From positions 62,001 through 126,000 of the forward strand of contig NZ_JACJOU010000020.1 of assembly GCF_014695725.1 (NCBI RefSeq): 64,000 nucleotides of DNA, read 5' to 3'. The notes under the pieces were generated by a model. That model did no database searches, was not told the DNA's origin, and saw nothing but the letters and a program-made list of their open reading frames with translations. The position numbers were made by a program, and so were the translations under genes. Shown here one piece after another: positions 7,975 through 17,233 of this stretch. This stretch comes from Microcoleus sp. FACHB-672. Its GTDB lineage: Bacteria > Cyanobacteriota > Cyanobacteriia > Cyanobacteriales > Oscillatoriaceae. How positions within the stretch are numbered: the first letter of the stretch is position 1; each line of letters begins with the position of its first letter.

Positions 7975-9264
7975 ATGATTGCTCAGTGGCGGCGTTGGTT
8001 TTGTGTAATTTTCCTCAGTCTCAATTTGCTGATGATCAGCGGTTGTCAAACCTTTCCGAACGCGTCTGTCAGCGAGGAGGGAAAGCAAGTCATTCATCTG
8101 ACGATGTGGCATGGCATTAACCCGCCACCCAACCGAGATGTATTTCAAAAGTTGGTAGATAATTTTAATCAAACTCATCCCAACATTCAAGTTGAATCGC
8201 TTTATGTTGGGCAAGCCGATCAACAATTAGCGAAAATTCTCACGGCTGTTGTCGGTAATGCGCCGCCGGATATTCTGTGGTTTTCACCCATGCTCACTGG
8301 CCAGTTGGTAGAATTGGGAGCAATTCGACCTGTGGAAGATTGGTTGAATCAATCGCCGCTAAAGTCTGGCATTGATCCAGTAATGTTTGAAAGCATGAAC
8401 TTGGACGGTCATACGTGGTCGATTCCAATGGGAACGAATAATATTGGAGTATTTTACCGGCCAAGTTTATTTAAAGCAGCCGGTATTACTCAATTACCCC
8501 GAACTTGGGAAGAATTTCGACAAGCCGCACGCAAACTAACCCAAGATAAAAATGGAGATGGCCGGCTCGATCAGCATGGAATAATTTTATCTTTAGGCAA
8601 AGGTGAATGGACAGTTTTCACCTGGTTGCCTTTTATGTATAGTGCCGGCGGAGAATTGGTACAAGCTGACAAACCAAATTTAGTGAATAATGGGGCGATC
8701 TCCGCCTTACAATTGTGGTCGGATATGGTAAAAGAAGGATCGGCTGTGCTTTCCGCCCCAGAACGGGGTTATGAGCAAGATGATTTCATTGCCGGCAGGG
8801 TGGCAATGCAATTAACCGGCCCTTGGACATTGGGTTATTTGCCCCAGGCAGGGATTGATTTTGATGTGATGCCGGTGCCGGTGCTAGAAAAACCGGCAGC
8901 CGTCATGGGTGGGGAAAATTTATTTGTGATGAAAACACTGCCGGCACGAGAACAAGCAGCTTGGGAATTTCTAGAGTATGTTTTAACGGAAGAATTTCAA
9001 ACGCAATGGGCTTTAGGAACCGGCTATTTACCGATTAACTTAAAAGCACGAAAAAGCCAAACTTACCAAGATTTTATTGCAAAACAACCGACGCTCAAAG
9101 TCTTTTTAGAGCAAATGGAATGGACGCGTTCACGGCCTATCATTCCCGGTTATTCTCGCTTATCTGATAGCTTGGGAAGGGCAATTGAAGCAACTTTATT
9201 AGGTGGCGCACCTAAAGAAGCTTTAGAAGATTCTCAAAAGCGCTTAAATTTGATTTTGGATTGA
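7975..9264 (+). CDS. Sugar ABC transporter solute-binding lipoprotein
   Basis: A family-1 (MalE/UgpB-like) extracellular binding protein of 429 residues. The N-terminus has a hydrophobic signal and a lipobox ending in ISGC, with Cys24 as the lipidated residue, so it is anchored on the periplasmic face. Typical segments include TMWHGINPP, a Ca-binding-like DKNGDGRLDQHG loop near 195-206 and the hinge region GPWTLGYLP. It should bind an oligosaccharide or glycerol-phosphate-type ligand for import. No permease or ATPase gene is adjacent, so it must share a transporter encoded elsewhere. The ATG at 7975 gives a good signal peptide, although no strong ribosome site is seen. Confidence 0.9.
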   Translation: MIAQWRRWFCVIFLSLNLLMISGCQTFPNASVSEEGKQVIHLTMWHGINPPPNRDVFQKLVDNFNQTHPNIQVESLYVGQADQQLAKILTAVVGNAPPDILWFSPMLTGQLVELGAIRPVEDWLNQSPLKSGIDPVMFESMNLDGHTWSIPMGTNNIGVFYRPSLFKAAGITQLPRTWEEFRQAARKLTQDKNGDGRLDQHGIILSLGKGEWTVFTWLPFMYSAGGELVQADKPNLVNNGAISALQLWSDMVKEGSAVLSAPERGYEQDDFIAGRVAMQLTGPWTLGYLPQAGIDFDVMPVPVLEKPAAVMGGENLFVMKTLPAREQAAWEFLEYVLTEEFQTQWALGTGYLPINLKARKSQTYQDFIAKQPTLKVFLEQMEWTRSRPIIPGYSRLSDSLGRAIEATLLGGAPKEALEDSQKRLNLILD

Positions 9265-9401
9265 AGATTTAGGGATTCCTATCAAATCTCGGTCTTAACT
9301 CACATTTTGTACCCGTCTTCTGAAAAGGACTAGATATTGAACCGATATGATGCAATATCTCTGTCTTAACCCTCTCCTCAAGAGGTAAGCCGGCACTTGG
9401 C

Positions 9402-10073
9402 ATGAGGTCTAAAATACGATCTAGCAAATCGTATTCAAGGAGTAACCCTCTGTCACTAGAAGTTATCACCATACCACCGGCAAGCGGTCAACCCCCTGTT
9501 GGCTTAGTCATTGTGCTGCATGGCTGGGGTGCCAACGCCAAAGATTTAGCATCTGTGGTGCCGGTGTTGAATTTACCGGATTACCAGTTTATCTGCCCAA
9601 ACGCCCCCTTTAGTCATCCCCGGATGTCTACCGGCAAAGCGTGGTACAACCTGGAACAACAAGATTCCAAGGGATTAACAGAAAGCCGGCAACTATTAAA
9701 AGATTGGTTAAAATCCCTCGAAAGCACCACCGGCGTCCCCCTTTCGCGCACAATTTTATGCGGATTTTCTCAAGGTGCGGCAATGACGCTGGATGTGGGA
9801 TTAACTTTACCCCTTGCCGGTTTAATCTGCCTTAGTGGCTATTTGCATCCAAATCCTCAGCCAGCCGGCAAGATTTCCACACCGATTTTGATTGTACATG
9901 GCCGACAAGACTATATGGTTCCTCTGCGTGCTGCCCAGCAAGCGCGAGACACTTTAACTGCTTTAGGATTGCCGGTGAAGTATCAAGAATACGACATGGG
10001 GCATGAAATTGTGCCGGCTGCCATTGTTCTGATGCGAAGTTTTATTGTGGAAACCGTGTCGAATACCCGCTAA
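9402..10073 (+). CDS. Alpha/beta hydrolase, carboxylesterase/phospholipase family
   Basis: A serine esterase of the YpfH/acyl-protein-thioesterase type. Motifs: oxyanion HGWGAN (40-45), nucleophile GFSQG with Ser123, acid Asp170 (HGRQD) and base His201 (MGHE). Length is normal at 223 residues. The start is uncertain: the ATG at 9402 gives 16 extra basic/serine-rich residues not expected in the family, whereas a perfect AAGGAG (9437-9442) sits seven bases before an in-frame CTG at 9450 that would start LSLEVITIPP. I keep 9402 as the formal start. Substrate is unknown; short-chain esters or acyl groups are likely. Confidence 0.87.
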   Translation: MRSKIRSSKSYSRSNPLSLEVITIPPASGQPPVGLVIVLHGWGANAKDLASVVPVLNLPDYQFICPNAPFSHPRMSTGKAWYNLEQQDSKGLTESRQLLKDWLKSLESTTGVPLSRTILCGFSQGAAMTLDVGLTLPLAGLICLSGYLHPNPQPAGKISTPILIVHGRQDYMVPLRAAQQARDTLTALGLPVKYQEYDMGHEIVPAAIVLMRSFIVETVSNTR

Positions 10074-10157
10074 AAAGCTTAGGATAGATGTCGGAGTCGC
10101 ATCTGTACTCCTTGAGTCAAAAGTTAATGCAGATGCTAACCAAAGGAGGGCGGATCA

Positions 10158-10370
10158 ATGGTAACTTCGAGCATTTTCAAGCAAGAAATCGCTACTCTGA
10201 CATCAGATGATGTAGCGAAACTGGCTGTACGGCTAGAGAAAGATGAATATACGGATGCCTTTGAGGGGCTAAATGATTGGCACCTTTTGCGTGCCATCGC
10301 ATTTCAACGTCCAGAACTCGTTGAACCTTACATCTACCTCCTGGATATGGAAGCTTATGACGAAGCTTGA
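10158..10370 (+). CDS. DUF2555-like conserved cyanobacterial protein
   Basis: A 70-residue acidic protein with the segments LTSDDVAKLAVRLEKD and DWHLLRAIAFQRPELVEPY. I recognise it as a small protein conserved across cyanobacteria, often next to coaBC, and believe it is DUF2555; the family number is from memory. Function unknown. A strong ribosome site (AAAGGAGGG at 10140-10148) precedes the ATG. The short gap to coaBC contains an intrinsic terminator, so the two genes are adjacent but may be transcribed separately or with attenuation. Confidence 0.82.
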   Translation: MVTSSIFKQEIATLTSDDVAKLAVRLEKDEYTDAFEGLNDWHLLRAIAFQRPELVEPYIYLLDMEAYDEA

Positions 10371-10397
10371 CGGGAAGTAACAGAGGAACTCCAGCAG

Positions 10398-10436
10398 TGA
10401 GGGAGAATTAGACTAAAAGTTCTCCCTTACTTTTTT
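10398..10436 (+). terminator. Intrinsic terminator between DUF2555 gene and coaBC
   Basis: TGAGGGAGAA (10398-10407) pairs with TTCTCCCTTA (10420-10429) across a 12-base loop, with one wobble pair. TTTTTT follows at 10431-10436. It lies just upstream of the coaBC start, so coaBC needs read-through or a promoter within it. Confidence 0.8.
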
Positions 10437-10445
10437 CTAAATTTT

Positions 10446-11663
10446 ATGTATGGCAGACGCGTTTTAATTGGTATCACCGGCGGTATTGCAGCTTATAAAG
10501 TCTGTGATGTGATTTCAACCTTGGCAAAAGCTGGGGCTGAAGTTCGGGTAATTATGACGGATAGTGCCCAAGAATTTATCACACCCCTAGCGGTAGCAAC
10601 CCTATGCCGGCATCCCGCCTATACCGATGCAAATTTCTGGCAACCCACCCACAAACGCCCGCTACATATTGAGTTGGGGGAATGGGCAGAAATTTTCGCA
10701 ATCGCGCCGCTAACCGCAAATACGCTGGCAAAATTAACTTACGGTATGGCAGACAACCTGCTGACGAATACCGTCCTCGCTTCTACTTGTCCGATTTTGT
10801 TAGCACCGGCAATGAATACAGATATGTGGGAACAGGTGCCGGTGCGGCGAAACTGGCAACTAATTCAAACCGATTCCCGATATCATAGTGTCGGCCCTGA
10901 TGCCGGTATTTTAGCCTGTGATCGGGTAGGTTCCGGACGTATGGCAGAACCTGAGCAAATTTTGACCCAAATTGAATCGCTGCTACATACTGCCGGCAAA
11001 CGAGATTTAGCCGGTAAACAAATTTTAATTAGTGCCGGTGGAACCCGAGAACACTTAGATCCGGTGCGCTTCATCGGTAACCCTTCGACAGGTAAAATGG
11101 GCATCGCCTTAGTCCAGGCAGCCGTCCACCGGGGTGCTAAGGTGACACTGGTTCACGCACCAATGGAGACAAAAATGCTCGCCTCTGTGCAACAAGTGCG
11201 AACCATTGCCGCCGGCAGCGCAGCGCAGATGCAACAGGCAATGCTTGAATGTTTTCCCGATGCTGATTTAATTATCATGGCGGCAGCGGTAGCCGATGTT
11301 AAGCCGGCGCATTACACAGCCCAAAAGTTACCAAAACGAGCACTGCCGGCCTCTTTACCTTTAGAGCCGGTGCCTGATATTGTGGCGCAATTAAGCACGC
11401 TCAAACAACCTCATCAGCGTTTGATCGGATTTGCCGCCCAAACCGGCGATATTTTGACGCCGGCGCGGCGGAAATTACAGACAAAAAAATTAGATGCGAT
11501 TGTTGCCAATCCGATTGATATCCCGGATGCCGGTTTTGGCAGCAACACCAATCAAGCCATCTTTCTAAATAGTGAAGGCCGGCAAGTTGAAATTCCCCCC
11601 TGTAGCAAGCTGCAACTCGCTCATCATCTCTTTGATTTTCTTCAAGAAGAAGCCGGTAATTAA
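10446..11663 (+). CDS. coaBC: Bifunctional CoaBC (PPC decarboxylase / PPC synthetase)
   Basis: Makes 4'-phosphopantetheine for coenzyme A. The 405-residue protein joins two enzymes. CoaC is a flavin-dependent phosphopantothenoylcysteine decarboxylase (1-180) with catalytic His74 (LHIELGEW), PAMN at 121-124 and the lid [10 protein letters not shown] with Cys158. CoaB is the CTP-dependent phosphopantothenate-cysteine ligase (about 187-405) with [13 protein letters not shown] and PKRALP including the conserved Lys. All key residues are present and the length is normal. The ATG at 10446 begins [13 protein letters not shown], directly at the first beta strand. Confidence 0.96.
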   Translation: MYGRRVLIGITGGIAAYKVCDVISTLAKAGAEVRVIMTDSAQEFITPLAVATLCRHPAYTDANFWQPTHKRPLHIELGEWAEIFAIAPLTANTLAKLTYGMADNLLTNTVLASTCPILLAPAMNTDMWEQVPVRRNWQLIQTDSRYHSVGPDAGILACDRVGSGRMAEPEQILTQIESLLHTAGKRDLAGKQILISAGGTREHLDPVRFIGNPSTGKMGIALVQAAVHRGAKVTLVHAPMETKMLASVQQVRTIAAGSAAQMQQAMLECFPDADLIIMAAAVADVKPAHYTAQKLPKRALPASLPLEPVPDIVAQLSTLKQPHQRLIGFAAQTGDILTPARRKLQTKKLDAIVANPIDIPDAGFGSNTNQAIFLNSEGRQVEIPPCSKLQLAHHLFDFLQEEAGN

Positions 11664-12327
11664 TCCCAAGCACAATTACTCAAACAGGTTAAACTACACA
11701 TTTAAGCAAGCCGAGCCTTAATGATTTTACATTTGTTAACTTTAATGAAAGTATTAAGCAGCAAACATTGCAGGCATTTTCCACTGTTAGAAAATAACTA
11801 AATTTTGCTAAAAGTAAAGTTTTTTGTCATGAACAGTTGCTTTCAAAATGCAGTGCTATATTAATAAGTGAAGCAACAAAGCTTCCCTGGCAGAGACAAC
11901 AGCCAAGTCCCATTAAATTGAGAGGTAAAAAGAGCTGTTTCACTTAAATCTGTCTCGTCTAAATACAGTCACACCCAAGCAAAACGCTGATACTTCCTCA
12001 CTTAGTTGATAGAGAGCAATGTCACTGATATTCCTGAGCAACCTCAGTGAAAATATAAATCAGTACACCTCTAAAAAAGATCACCAAACAAGAGGAAATC
12101 ACTCAGTTAGTAAAGCCTTGGGTGTTGCTGTTTAAAATATTAAAAACAACTAAATCGTTTCCCAATCCCCTCATCCGCTAATCCCAGCCTTCTTTCTCTA
12201 AAATCTAAAATTTTGTGAGTCTGCTATCCTAGGTAGAGTTTTTGACCCAGTTTTCTGAGAAAATTGCGTTGTTTTCTATATAGCCCTGCTCATAATGAGA
12301 GGGATGCGTTTAGGATAGCCATTCTGT
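11664..12327. other. Gene-free 664-base intergenic region
   Basis: No reading frame with a ribosome site and no clear RNA gene is visible. The region is A/T-rich with short A and T runs. A TATAGCC/TAATGAG stretch near 12280-12298 could be the promoter of the gene at 12328. A small RNA here cannot be excluded. Confidence 0.5.
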
Positions 12328-12591
12328 ATGCCCAGAACCCCTAATGAATATGCCGTTCACATCTTGATGGAGGGTGGACACCGGGAAGAAGTTCGTTTCC
12401 CGACCATTCAAGAATTTCAGAAGTGGTACAGCGGCGAATTAGTGCCCAAATCCAATTCCAACGACTTCATCAGCGTACCGATCAAAAATATTCAAGGTGA
12501 GTATATGGTCGCACGCCCCTCCCGAATTTTGGCGCTTCGGGTAGAACCGATTTACACATCTAGTGTAGAAAGATACACCGAAGAAGATTGA
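12328..12591 (+). CDS. Conserved cyanobacterial hypothetical protein
   Basis: An 87-residue protein beginning MPRTPNEYAVHILMEGGHREE, with the segments FPTIQEFQKWY and SVPIKNIQGEYMVARPSRI. I recall close relatives across cyanobacteria, but no function or domain name. It has no signal peptide or membrane segment and is probably a small mixed alpha/beta cytoplasmic protein. It ends in an acidic tail (YTEED). It appears to be a single-gene unit, with long gaps on both sides. Confidence 0.78.
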   Translation: MPRTPNEYAVHILMEGGHREEVRFPTIQEFQKWYSGELVPKSNSNDFISVPIKNIQGEYMVARPSRILALRVEPIYTSSVERYTEED

Positions 12592-12962
12592 CACACCTGG
12601 CTCTCATTTAGGCTGTGCCAAACAAATCCTCCCCACTCTGGTAGAAACCAGTGTGGCTACTTGTCTATCCAATATTGGCGGCACCATTACATTCAGCCTT
12701 CATTCTCCTGGTTGCTCAAGCCGTATCGTTCACACCACGGGCTGAGCTTGCTTCTCAGACTCCCATGCGGAATTTAGACACAGTTCTGATTGTTTTTGCC
12801 TCCAATATTGATTTATTGCTTCATCGAGTTTTCGGGTTATTGAGACTACATAGCGAAGTGATCAGGATGGCATTGGCGTGAAGCCGGCTAAAACCGGCAG
12901 CCAGTGTTTTTCTCTCAGCGCAGCTTAGCGACTGAGTCTCCTACTCTATCGGATTTCTCTTT
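12592..12962. other. Intergenic region, no supportable gene
   Basis: A 76-codon reading frame (12651-12881) opens here but has no ribosome site, its hydrophobic content is irregular, and I recognise nothing in it. Inverted GCCGGC-type motifs at 12882-12902 (agccggctaaaaccggca) may form a small hairpin. The mltA promoter should lie near the 3' end. Confidence 0.5.
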
Positions 12963-14129
12963 ATGATTAAAAAATTGGCTTTGGTGCTCAGTTTAGGAGT
13001 CGCCTTATCAACGCTTCAATTGAGTGGACTCTCAAGTGTCCCATTGCAGCCCATCATTCCAGATCGTCAGAATACCAGCAACGTCTTAGGTTTAGATGAC
13101 CAATTGTGGGACAAAGCCGGCCAACCTGGTGATCGGCAAGCAATGCTAACTGCGATTGACAACAGCCTACGATATTTAGAAACACCGGCAGCCGCCAAAG
13201 CCTATCAGCAGTATCCGGCAGCTGATATTACTCTTGATCGGGTTCGTCGCAGCCTCCAACGGTTCCGGCAACTGGTGATCAAATCAAACTCGCCGGCAGA
13301 ACTGCAAGCGGCTGTTCGCCGTGAATTTGTGTATTACCAATCAACCGGCAGCGATGATCGGGGAACCGTGTTTTTCACCGGCTATTACACACCGCAATTT
13401 GCCGCCAGCCGCGTCCCCACTTCAGTTTATCGCTATCCCCTCTACCGCCGGCCCTCCAACTTCGCCAACTGGTCTCAACCCCATCCCACTCGCGCCCAAC
13501 TCGAAGGTTACGATGGGTTGCAAGCGGCGAATGGCCCACTCCGGGGGATGGAACTGGTGTGGCTGAGTGATCGCCTAGAAGCCTTCTGGGTTCATATCCA
13601 AGGCTCGGCGCAATTGCAGTTAACTGACGGCAGCGTGATGAGCGTTGGCTATGGCGGCGCAACCAACTATCCTTATACCAGCATTGGCCGGCTCCTGGCA
13701 AACGATGGTAAATTAAAGCTCGATGGCCAGACAATCCCGGTTCTCACCGACTTTTTCCGCAGAAATCCGGGTGAACTGAATAACTATCTACCGCAAAATA
13801 ATCGCTTTATTTTCTTCGCAGAAACCAAGAGTGGGGGACCGACGGGAAGCTTGCAAGTGCCGGTGACTGCGGAACGCTCGATCGCCACCGATAAATCCGT
13901 CATGCCGCCCGGTGCCTTAGCCTTGGTTCACACAAAATTGCCTTACCACAATGCTGCCGGTCAGATAGAGCAACGCTTGGTGAGCCGCTATGTGCTTGAC
14001 CAGGATGCCGGTAGCGCCATCAAAGGGCCAGGTCGCGCTGATTATTTTGTGGGAGCCGGTAAGATGGCTGGAGAACGTGCCGGTGTCACCGGCACCAGAG
14101 GAAATCTCTATTACCTACTCCTCAAGTAA
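12963..14129 (+). CDS. mltA: Membrane-bound lytic murein transglycosylase A (MltA)
   Basis: Cleaves the glycan strand of peptidoglycan to 1,6-anhydro products during wall turnover. The 388-residue protein has an N-terminal signal (IKKLALVLSLGVALSTLQLSG). The MltA barrel domain runs from about 115 to 290 (TGYYTPQF, YPLYRRPSN, WVHIQGSAQL). A C-terminal 3D (three-Asp) domain spans about 300-385 and includes YVLDQDAGSAIKGPGRADYFVG. The segment DAGSAIKGPGR.D carries the conserved acidic residues. No lipobox is seen, so it may be soluble in the periplasm or held by its signal anchor. It is complete, with the length usual for the family. Confidence 0.93.
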   Translation: MIKKLALVLSLGVALSTLQLSGLSSVPLQPIIPDRQNTSNVLGLDDQLWDKAGQPGDRQAMLTAIDNSLRYLETPAAAKAYQQYPAADITLDRVRRSLQRFRQLVIKSNSPAELQAAVRREFVYYQSTGSDDRGTVFFTGYYTPQFAASRVPTSVYRYPLYRRPSNFANWSQPHPTRAQLEGYDGLQAANGPLRGMELVWLSDRLEAFWVHIQGSAQLQLTDGSVMSVGYGGATNYPYTSIGRLLANDGKLKLDGQTIPVLTDFFRRNPGELNNYLPQNNRFIFFAETKSGGPTGSLQVPVTAERSIATDKSVMPPGALALVHTKLPYHNAAGQIEQRLVSRYVLDQDAGSAIKGPGRADYFVGAGKMAGERAGVTGTRGNLYYLLLK

Positions 14130-14456
14130 GGAGACGCTCACAATCTTTAGATTTTGCCGGACAGAGCCGAGTGATTAGCCTTCAGTCTCTGGCCGGCACC
14201 CTTGAGCTTAGTACCCTAACTAAACCATTCAATCGGCTATGCTATTCTGGGTTGACTTGGATCTGAGGCTCCAAGAAAATCAAAAACAACCCTTTAGATT
14301 ATCATTTTTCCTGGGTTAACCCCTGACTTTGGACGAACTTCTGGGGAAACTTTTTACTCCCCCGCTTCAGTGTTTATGCCAACTCCACTCAGTCGCGATC
14401 AACCCGAAAAATGAGGCATTTAACCCCAAGCGGATAGTCTGCACTGAATCACGCCT
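14130..14456. other. Intergenic region upstream of antiporter
   Basis: These 327 bases contain no reading frame of note. They should hold the mltA terminator and the promoter of the antiporter gene, but I see no clean hairpin or promoter motif. Confidence 0.45.
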
Positions 14457-16382
14457 ATGGACTCACCTTTTGATATTACCCTGCTGATAGTTTTAACTGT
14501 CGTCAGCGGAATAGCGGCTCAAGTTCTGGGCGACTATTTAAAAGTCCCCAGTATCGTTTTCTTGCTGCTGTTCGGCATTCTCTTAGGCTCGGATGGCTTG
14601 GGGGTGCTGCATCCCAACCTGCTGGGCGAGGGGTTAGAGGTGATTGTGTCTCTCTCAGTAGCATTAATTTTATTTGAGGGAGGGCTGAATCTAGAACTGC
14701 GAGAACTCGGAAGAGTTTCAACGAGTTTGCGGAACTTGGTTACCATCGGCACGCTAATCACGCTCATTGGCGGAGGCATGGCGGCGCACTGGCTGGGCGA
14801 ATTTCCTTGGCCCATTGCCTTTCTCTACGCGGCGCTTGTCGTTGTCACCGGCCCGACCGTGATTGGCCCATTGCTGAAACAGGTACAGGTTGATCGTCAG
14901 GTTGCCGCCTTGTTAGAGGGCGAAGGCGTCTTAATCGATCCGGTGGGGGCAATTTTAGCCGTTTTAGTGCTCGACATCATTTTAAATGGCGATGCTGACC
15001 CTGTAAGGCTGATTTCAGGCTTGGTTCTTCGCTTAGGAATTGGCGGCGCGATCGGCGCTGCCGGTGGTTGGGGTATGGGCTTTTTCCTGAAAAAAGCTGA
15101 GTTTCTCTCTGAAGAACTAAAAAACTTAGTCGTTTTAGCCGGCTTGTGGGGTTTATTTTGTCTGGCGCAAGGCGTGCGGGATGAGTCCGGACTGATGGCA
15201 ACGGTGGTTGCCGGTATTGTTTTGCGTTCGGCGTCTTTGCCAGAGGAGCGTTTGTTGCGCCGGTTTAAGGGCCAGCTCACGATTTTAGCCGTTTCAGTGC
15301 TGTTTATTTTGCTGGCTGCAGATTTATCCCTCGCCAGTATTATCGCTTTAGGATGGGGCAGCCTTTTCACAGTCTTAGCACTCATGTTTATAGTGCGCCC
15401 GATTAATGTCTGGCTTTGCACTTGGAACAGTGGGCTAAACTGGCGTCAAAAGCTCTTTGTCTGTTGGATTGCCCCCAGAGGAATTGTTTCCGCCTCAGTG
15501 TCTTCTCTATTTGCAATTTTGTTAACTCAGCGCGGAATTAACGGGGGAGATTCAATTAAAGCCCTGGTTTTTCTAACAATTATCTTGACGGTTTTTGTGC
15601 AAGGATTAACCGCTCGTTGGGTCGCTCAGTTGCTCCGCGTTACCTCCACAAAGGCAACCGGCGCTGTGATTGTTGGGTCGAATCCTCTATCACGGCTGAT
15701 TGCGCGTCTATTCCAAGAACGGGGTGAATCTGTCGTTATAATTGATACCAACCCGGAAGCTTGTAAGCTGGCTGAAGAAGAAAATATTCCGATCTTTTTA
15801 AGCAGTGCCCTTGATACGAATGTATTGGACGAGGCGGGACTGGCATCAATCGGAACATTTTTAGCAATGACGAGCAATGGTGAGGTGAATTTAGTATTAG
15901 CTCAGCGTGCTGCGGAAGAATTTCAACCTCCTAGAGTTTTGGCAATATTCCCTCGTGATCCGCAAGCCAGTCCTCCCACGAATAAAGCAAAAATAAATCA
16001 GCCGTTTATGCCAGATGTGCCAAGTAAAGCTTGGAACGAATATATTAGCGACGGGGAAGTAAAGTTAGGGGAAACGCTTCTTAAAGAACCTGGCTTTGCT
16101 TTTCAAGAAGCTCATCTCCAAGCGCTAATTCGTTCGGGGGAATTGGTGCCCTTATTAAGGGAACGGGAAGCGCATTTGCAGGTAGTGCCGGCCTCTGAAA
16201 CTTGGCAACCTGGAGATCGAATTATTTATCTGCTGCACGATCCTAAACCCAAACTTTTGAGGCGACTATCGGGTGCAAACAATTCTCGTCTAACTCTAGA
16301 AAAGCTGCCGGCGGTGGAAGAAATTCCGATCCCGGCTGCTGTGTTAGAAACTGCTTTAGAAGAAGTTAAAGCCGAGTCGTAA
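14457..16382 (+). CDS. CPA1-type cation:proton antiporter with RCK domain
   Basis: A 641-residue inner-membrane antiporter. Residues 1-385 form about twelve membrane segments with family landmarks: VPSIVFLLLFGILLGSD, LFEGGLNLEL, VVTGPTVIGPLL and the SLSVALILFEGG core. A cytoplasmic TrkA-N (RCK, Rossmann) domain follows at about 398-520 (AVIVGSNPLSRLIARLF), and an acidic C-terminal domain at 520-641. The RCK domain should bind NAD(H) or a nucleotide and gate Na+ or K+/H+ exchange for salt and pH balance. Related proteins are annotated NhaP/NhaS-like in cyanobacteria. It is complete, and I chose the ATG at 14457 because it leads straight into the first membrane helix. Confidence 0.92.
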   Translation: MDSPFDITLLIVLTVVSGIAAQVLGDYLKVPSIVFLLLFGILLGSDGLGVLHPNLLGEGLEVIVSLSVALILFEGGLNLELRELGRVSTSLRNLVTIGTLITLIGGGMAAHWLGEFPWPIAFLYAALVVVTGPTVIGPLLKQVQVDRQVAALLEGEGVLIDPVGAILAVLVLDIILNGDADPVRLISGLVLRLGIGGAIGAAGGWGMGFFLKKAEFLSEELKNLVVLAGLWGLFCLAQGVRDESGLMATVVAGIVLRSASLPEERLLRRFKGQLTILAVSVLFILLAADLSLASIIALGWGSLFTVLALMFIVRPINVWLCTWNSGLNWRQKLFVCWIAPRGIVSASVSSLFAILLTQRGINGGDSIKALVFLTIILTVFVQGLTARWVAQLLRVTSTKATGAVIVGSNPLSRLIARLFQERGESVVIIDTNPEACKLAEEENIPIFLSSALDTNVLDEAGLASIGTFLAMTSNGEVNLVLAQRAAEEFQPPRVLAIFPRDPQASPPTNKAKINQPFMPDVPSKAWNEYISDGEVKLGETLLKEPGFAFQEAHLQALIRSGELVPLLREREAHLQVVPASETWQPGDRIIYLLHDPKPKLLRRLSGANNSRLTLEKLPAVEEIPIPAAVLETALEEVKAES

Positions 16383-16385
16383 AAG

Positions 16386-16873
16386 TTATGACTGATGGGC
16401 TTCTAACCAAGCGACTAAATCACTAGCCTCGGAGAAATCCAACAGCGCTTCACCTAATTCCTCGAGCTGAGGGATGGATAAACGCTGAATGCGTTCTTGC
16501 ATCTGTGAATCAACTCCACCCAGCCGGCGGGCGATCTGGCGTAAAATTAACAGCAACTCGCCAACTCGCCTTCTTGCCGACCTTCTTGCCGGCCTTCTTC
16601 AAGAATAGCTTGATAGGTAACAGATTCCTTCATAATGTCCTCTCTAAATAGTTGACGGCTCAAATCTTTTTCGAATCGTAAGCCGGCGAGAATATCCGCA
16701 CAACTTAAAATATTTCGCCACTCATCAATGTCTTTAATTCTAGCGATTTGTTGAGCGACTTGCTCTAGGAAGGTTAGGGGAGAGGCGGTGCGAGTTAGAG
16801 TGGCTAGGAGCAGCAGTGCGGGGTTAGCTAGGAATGGCGCAATTGATGTAAAATTCAACGATCCTATAGGCAC
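16386..16873 (-). pseudogene. Decayed Rpn-family nuclease/transposase (DUF4351)
   Basis: The fragment starts in the middle of a cyanobacterial Rpn-type (PD-(D/E)XK) protein: NPALLLLATLTRT, VAQQIARIKDIDEWRNI, ILAGLRFEKDL, EDIMKESVTYQAILEEGRQEG. The catalytic N-terminal half is missing. At 16555-16570 the 8-base block AACTCGCC is duplicated in tandem, which shifts the frame. Removing one copy restores ELLLILRQIARRLGG followed by the typical DUF4351 end LSIPQLEELGEALLDF...LVAWLEAHQS, with a stop at 16386-16388. So this is a 5'-truncated gene additionally broken by a slippage duplication. These genes are abundant and decay quickly in filamentous cyanobacteria. Confidence 0.85.
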
Positions 16874-17233
16874 CGGCTTGTGTCATACAGGTATGACTTG
16901 TGAAATTGGACAGGTTAAGGTGACAATTGGAGATCCGCAGTATTGAATGTAAAAGGCTTAGCTATTGTTAGAGCAAAAAGGTTGATAAATTATTAAAAAT
17001 TGAATGTATTTTACTGTAATTTTTATTAACAATTAATTTTCTAAAATTTCTTAGAGAATTTACTGCCTAATCTTTGCAGCATGAATGCTATTACTAGCAT
17101 CAATGGTAAGTGGATTATGCAGTTTATAGGCAAACTGTGCGAATTTTTATCCACGGCTCTCTCCATGCAGAGACTCGGTATCCATACATAGAGTAAACTC
17201 TAAAACAGTAACTTTGGATACCAAATTAATCTG
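16874..17233. other. A/T-rich intergenic region with small palindrome
   Basis: No gene is seen. The palindrome TAGAGTAAACTCTA at 17189-17202, 32 bases before the GST start, could be an operator. The missing 5' half of the Rpn gene is not present here in any frame I read. Confidence 0.45.

Noticed and set aside
12651-12881. 76-codon frame between the hypothetical gene and mltA
   Set aside because: There is no ribosome site, nothing recognised, and no support beyond being open.
14897-15421. 174-codon minus-strand frame inside the antiporter gene
   Set aside because: It is antisense to conserved membrane helices, and its basic low-complexity translation matches no family.
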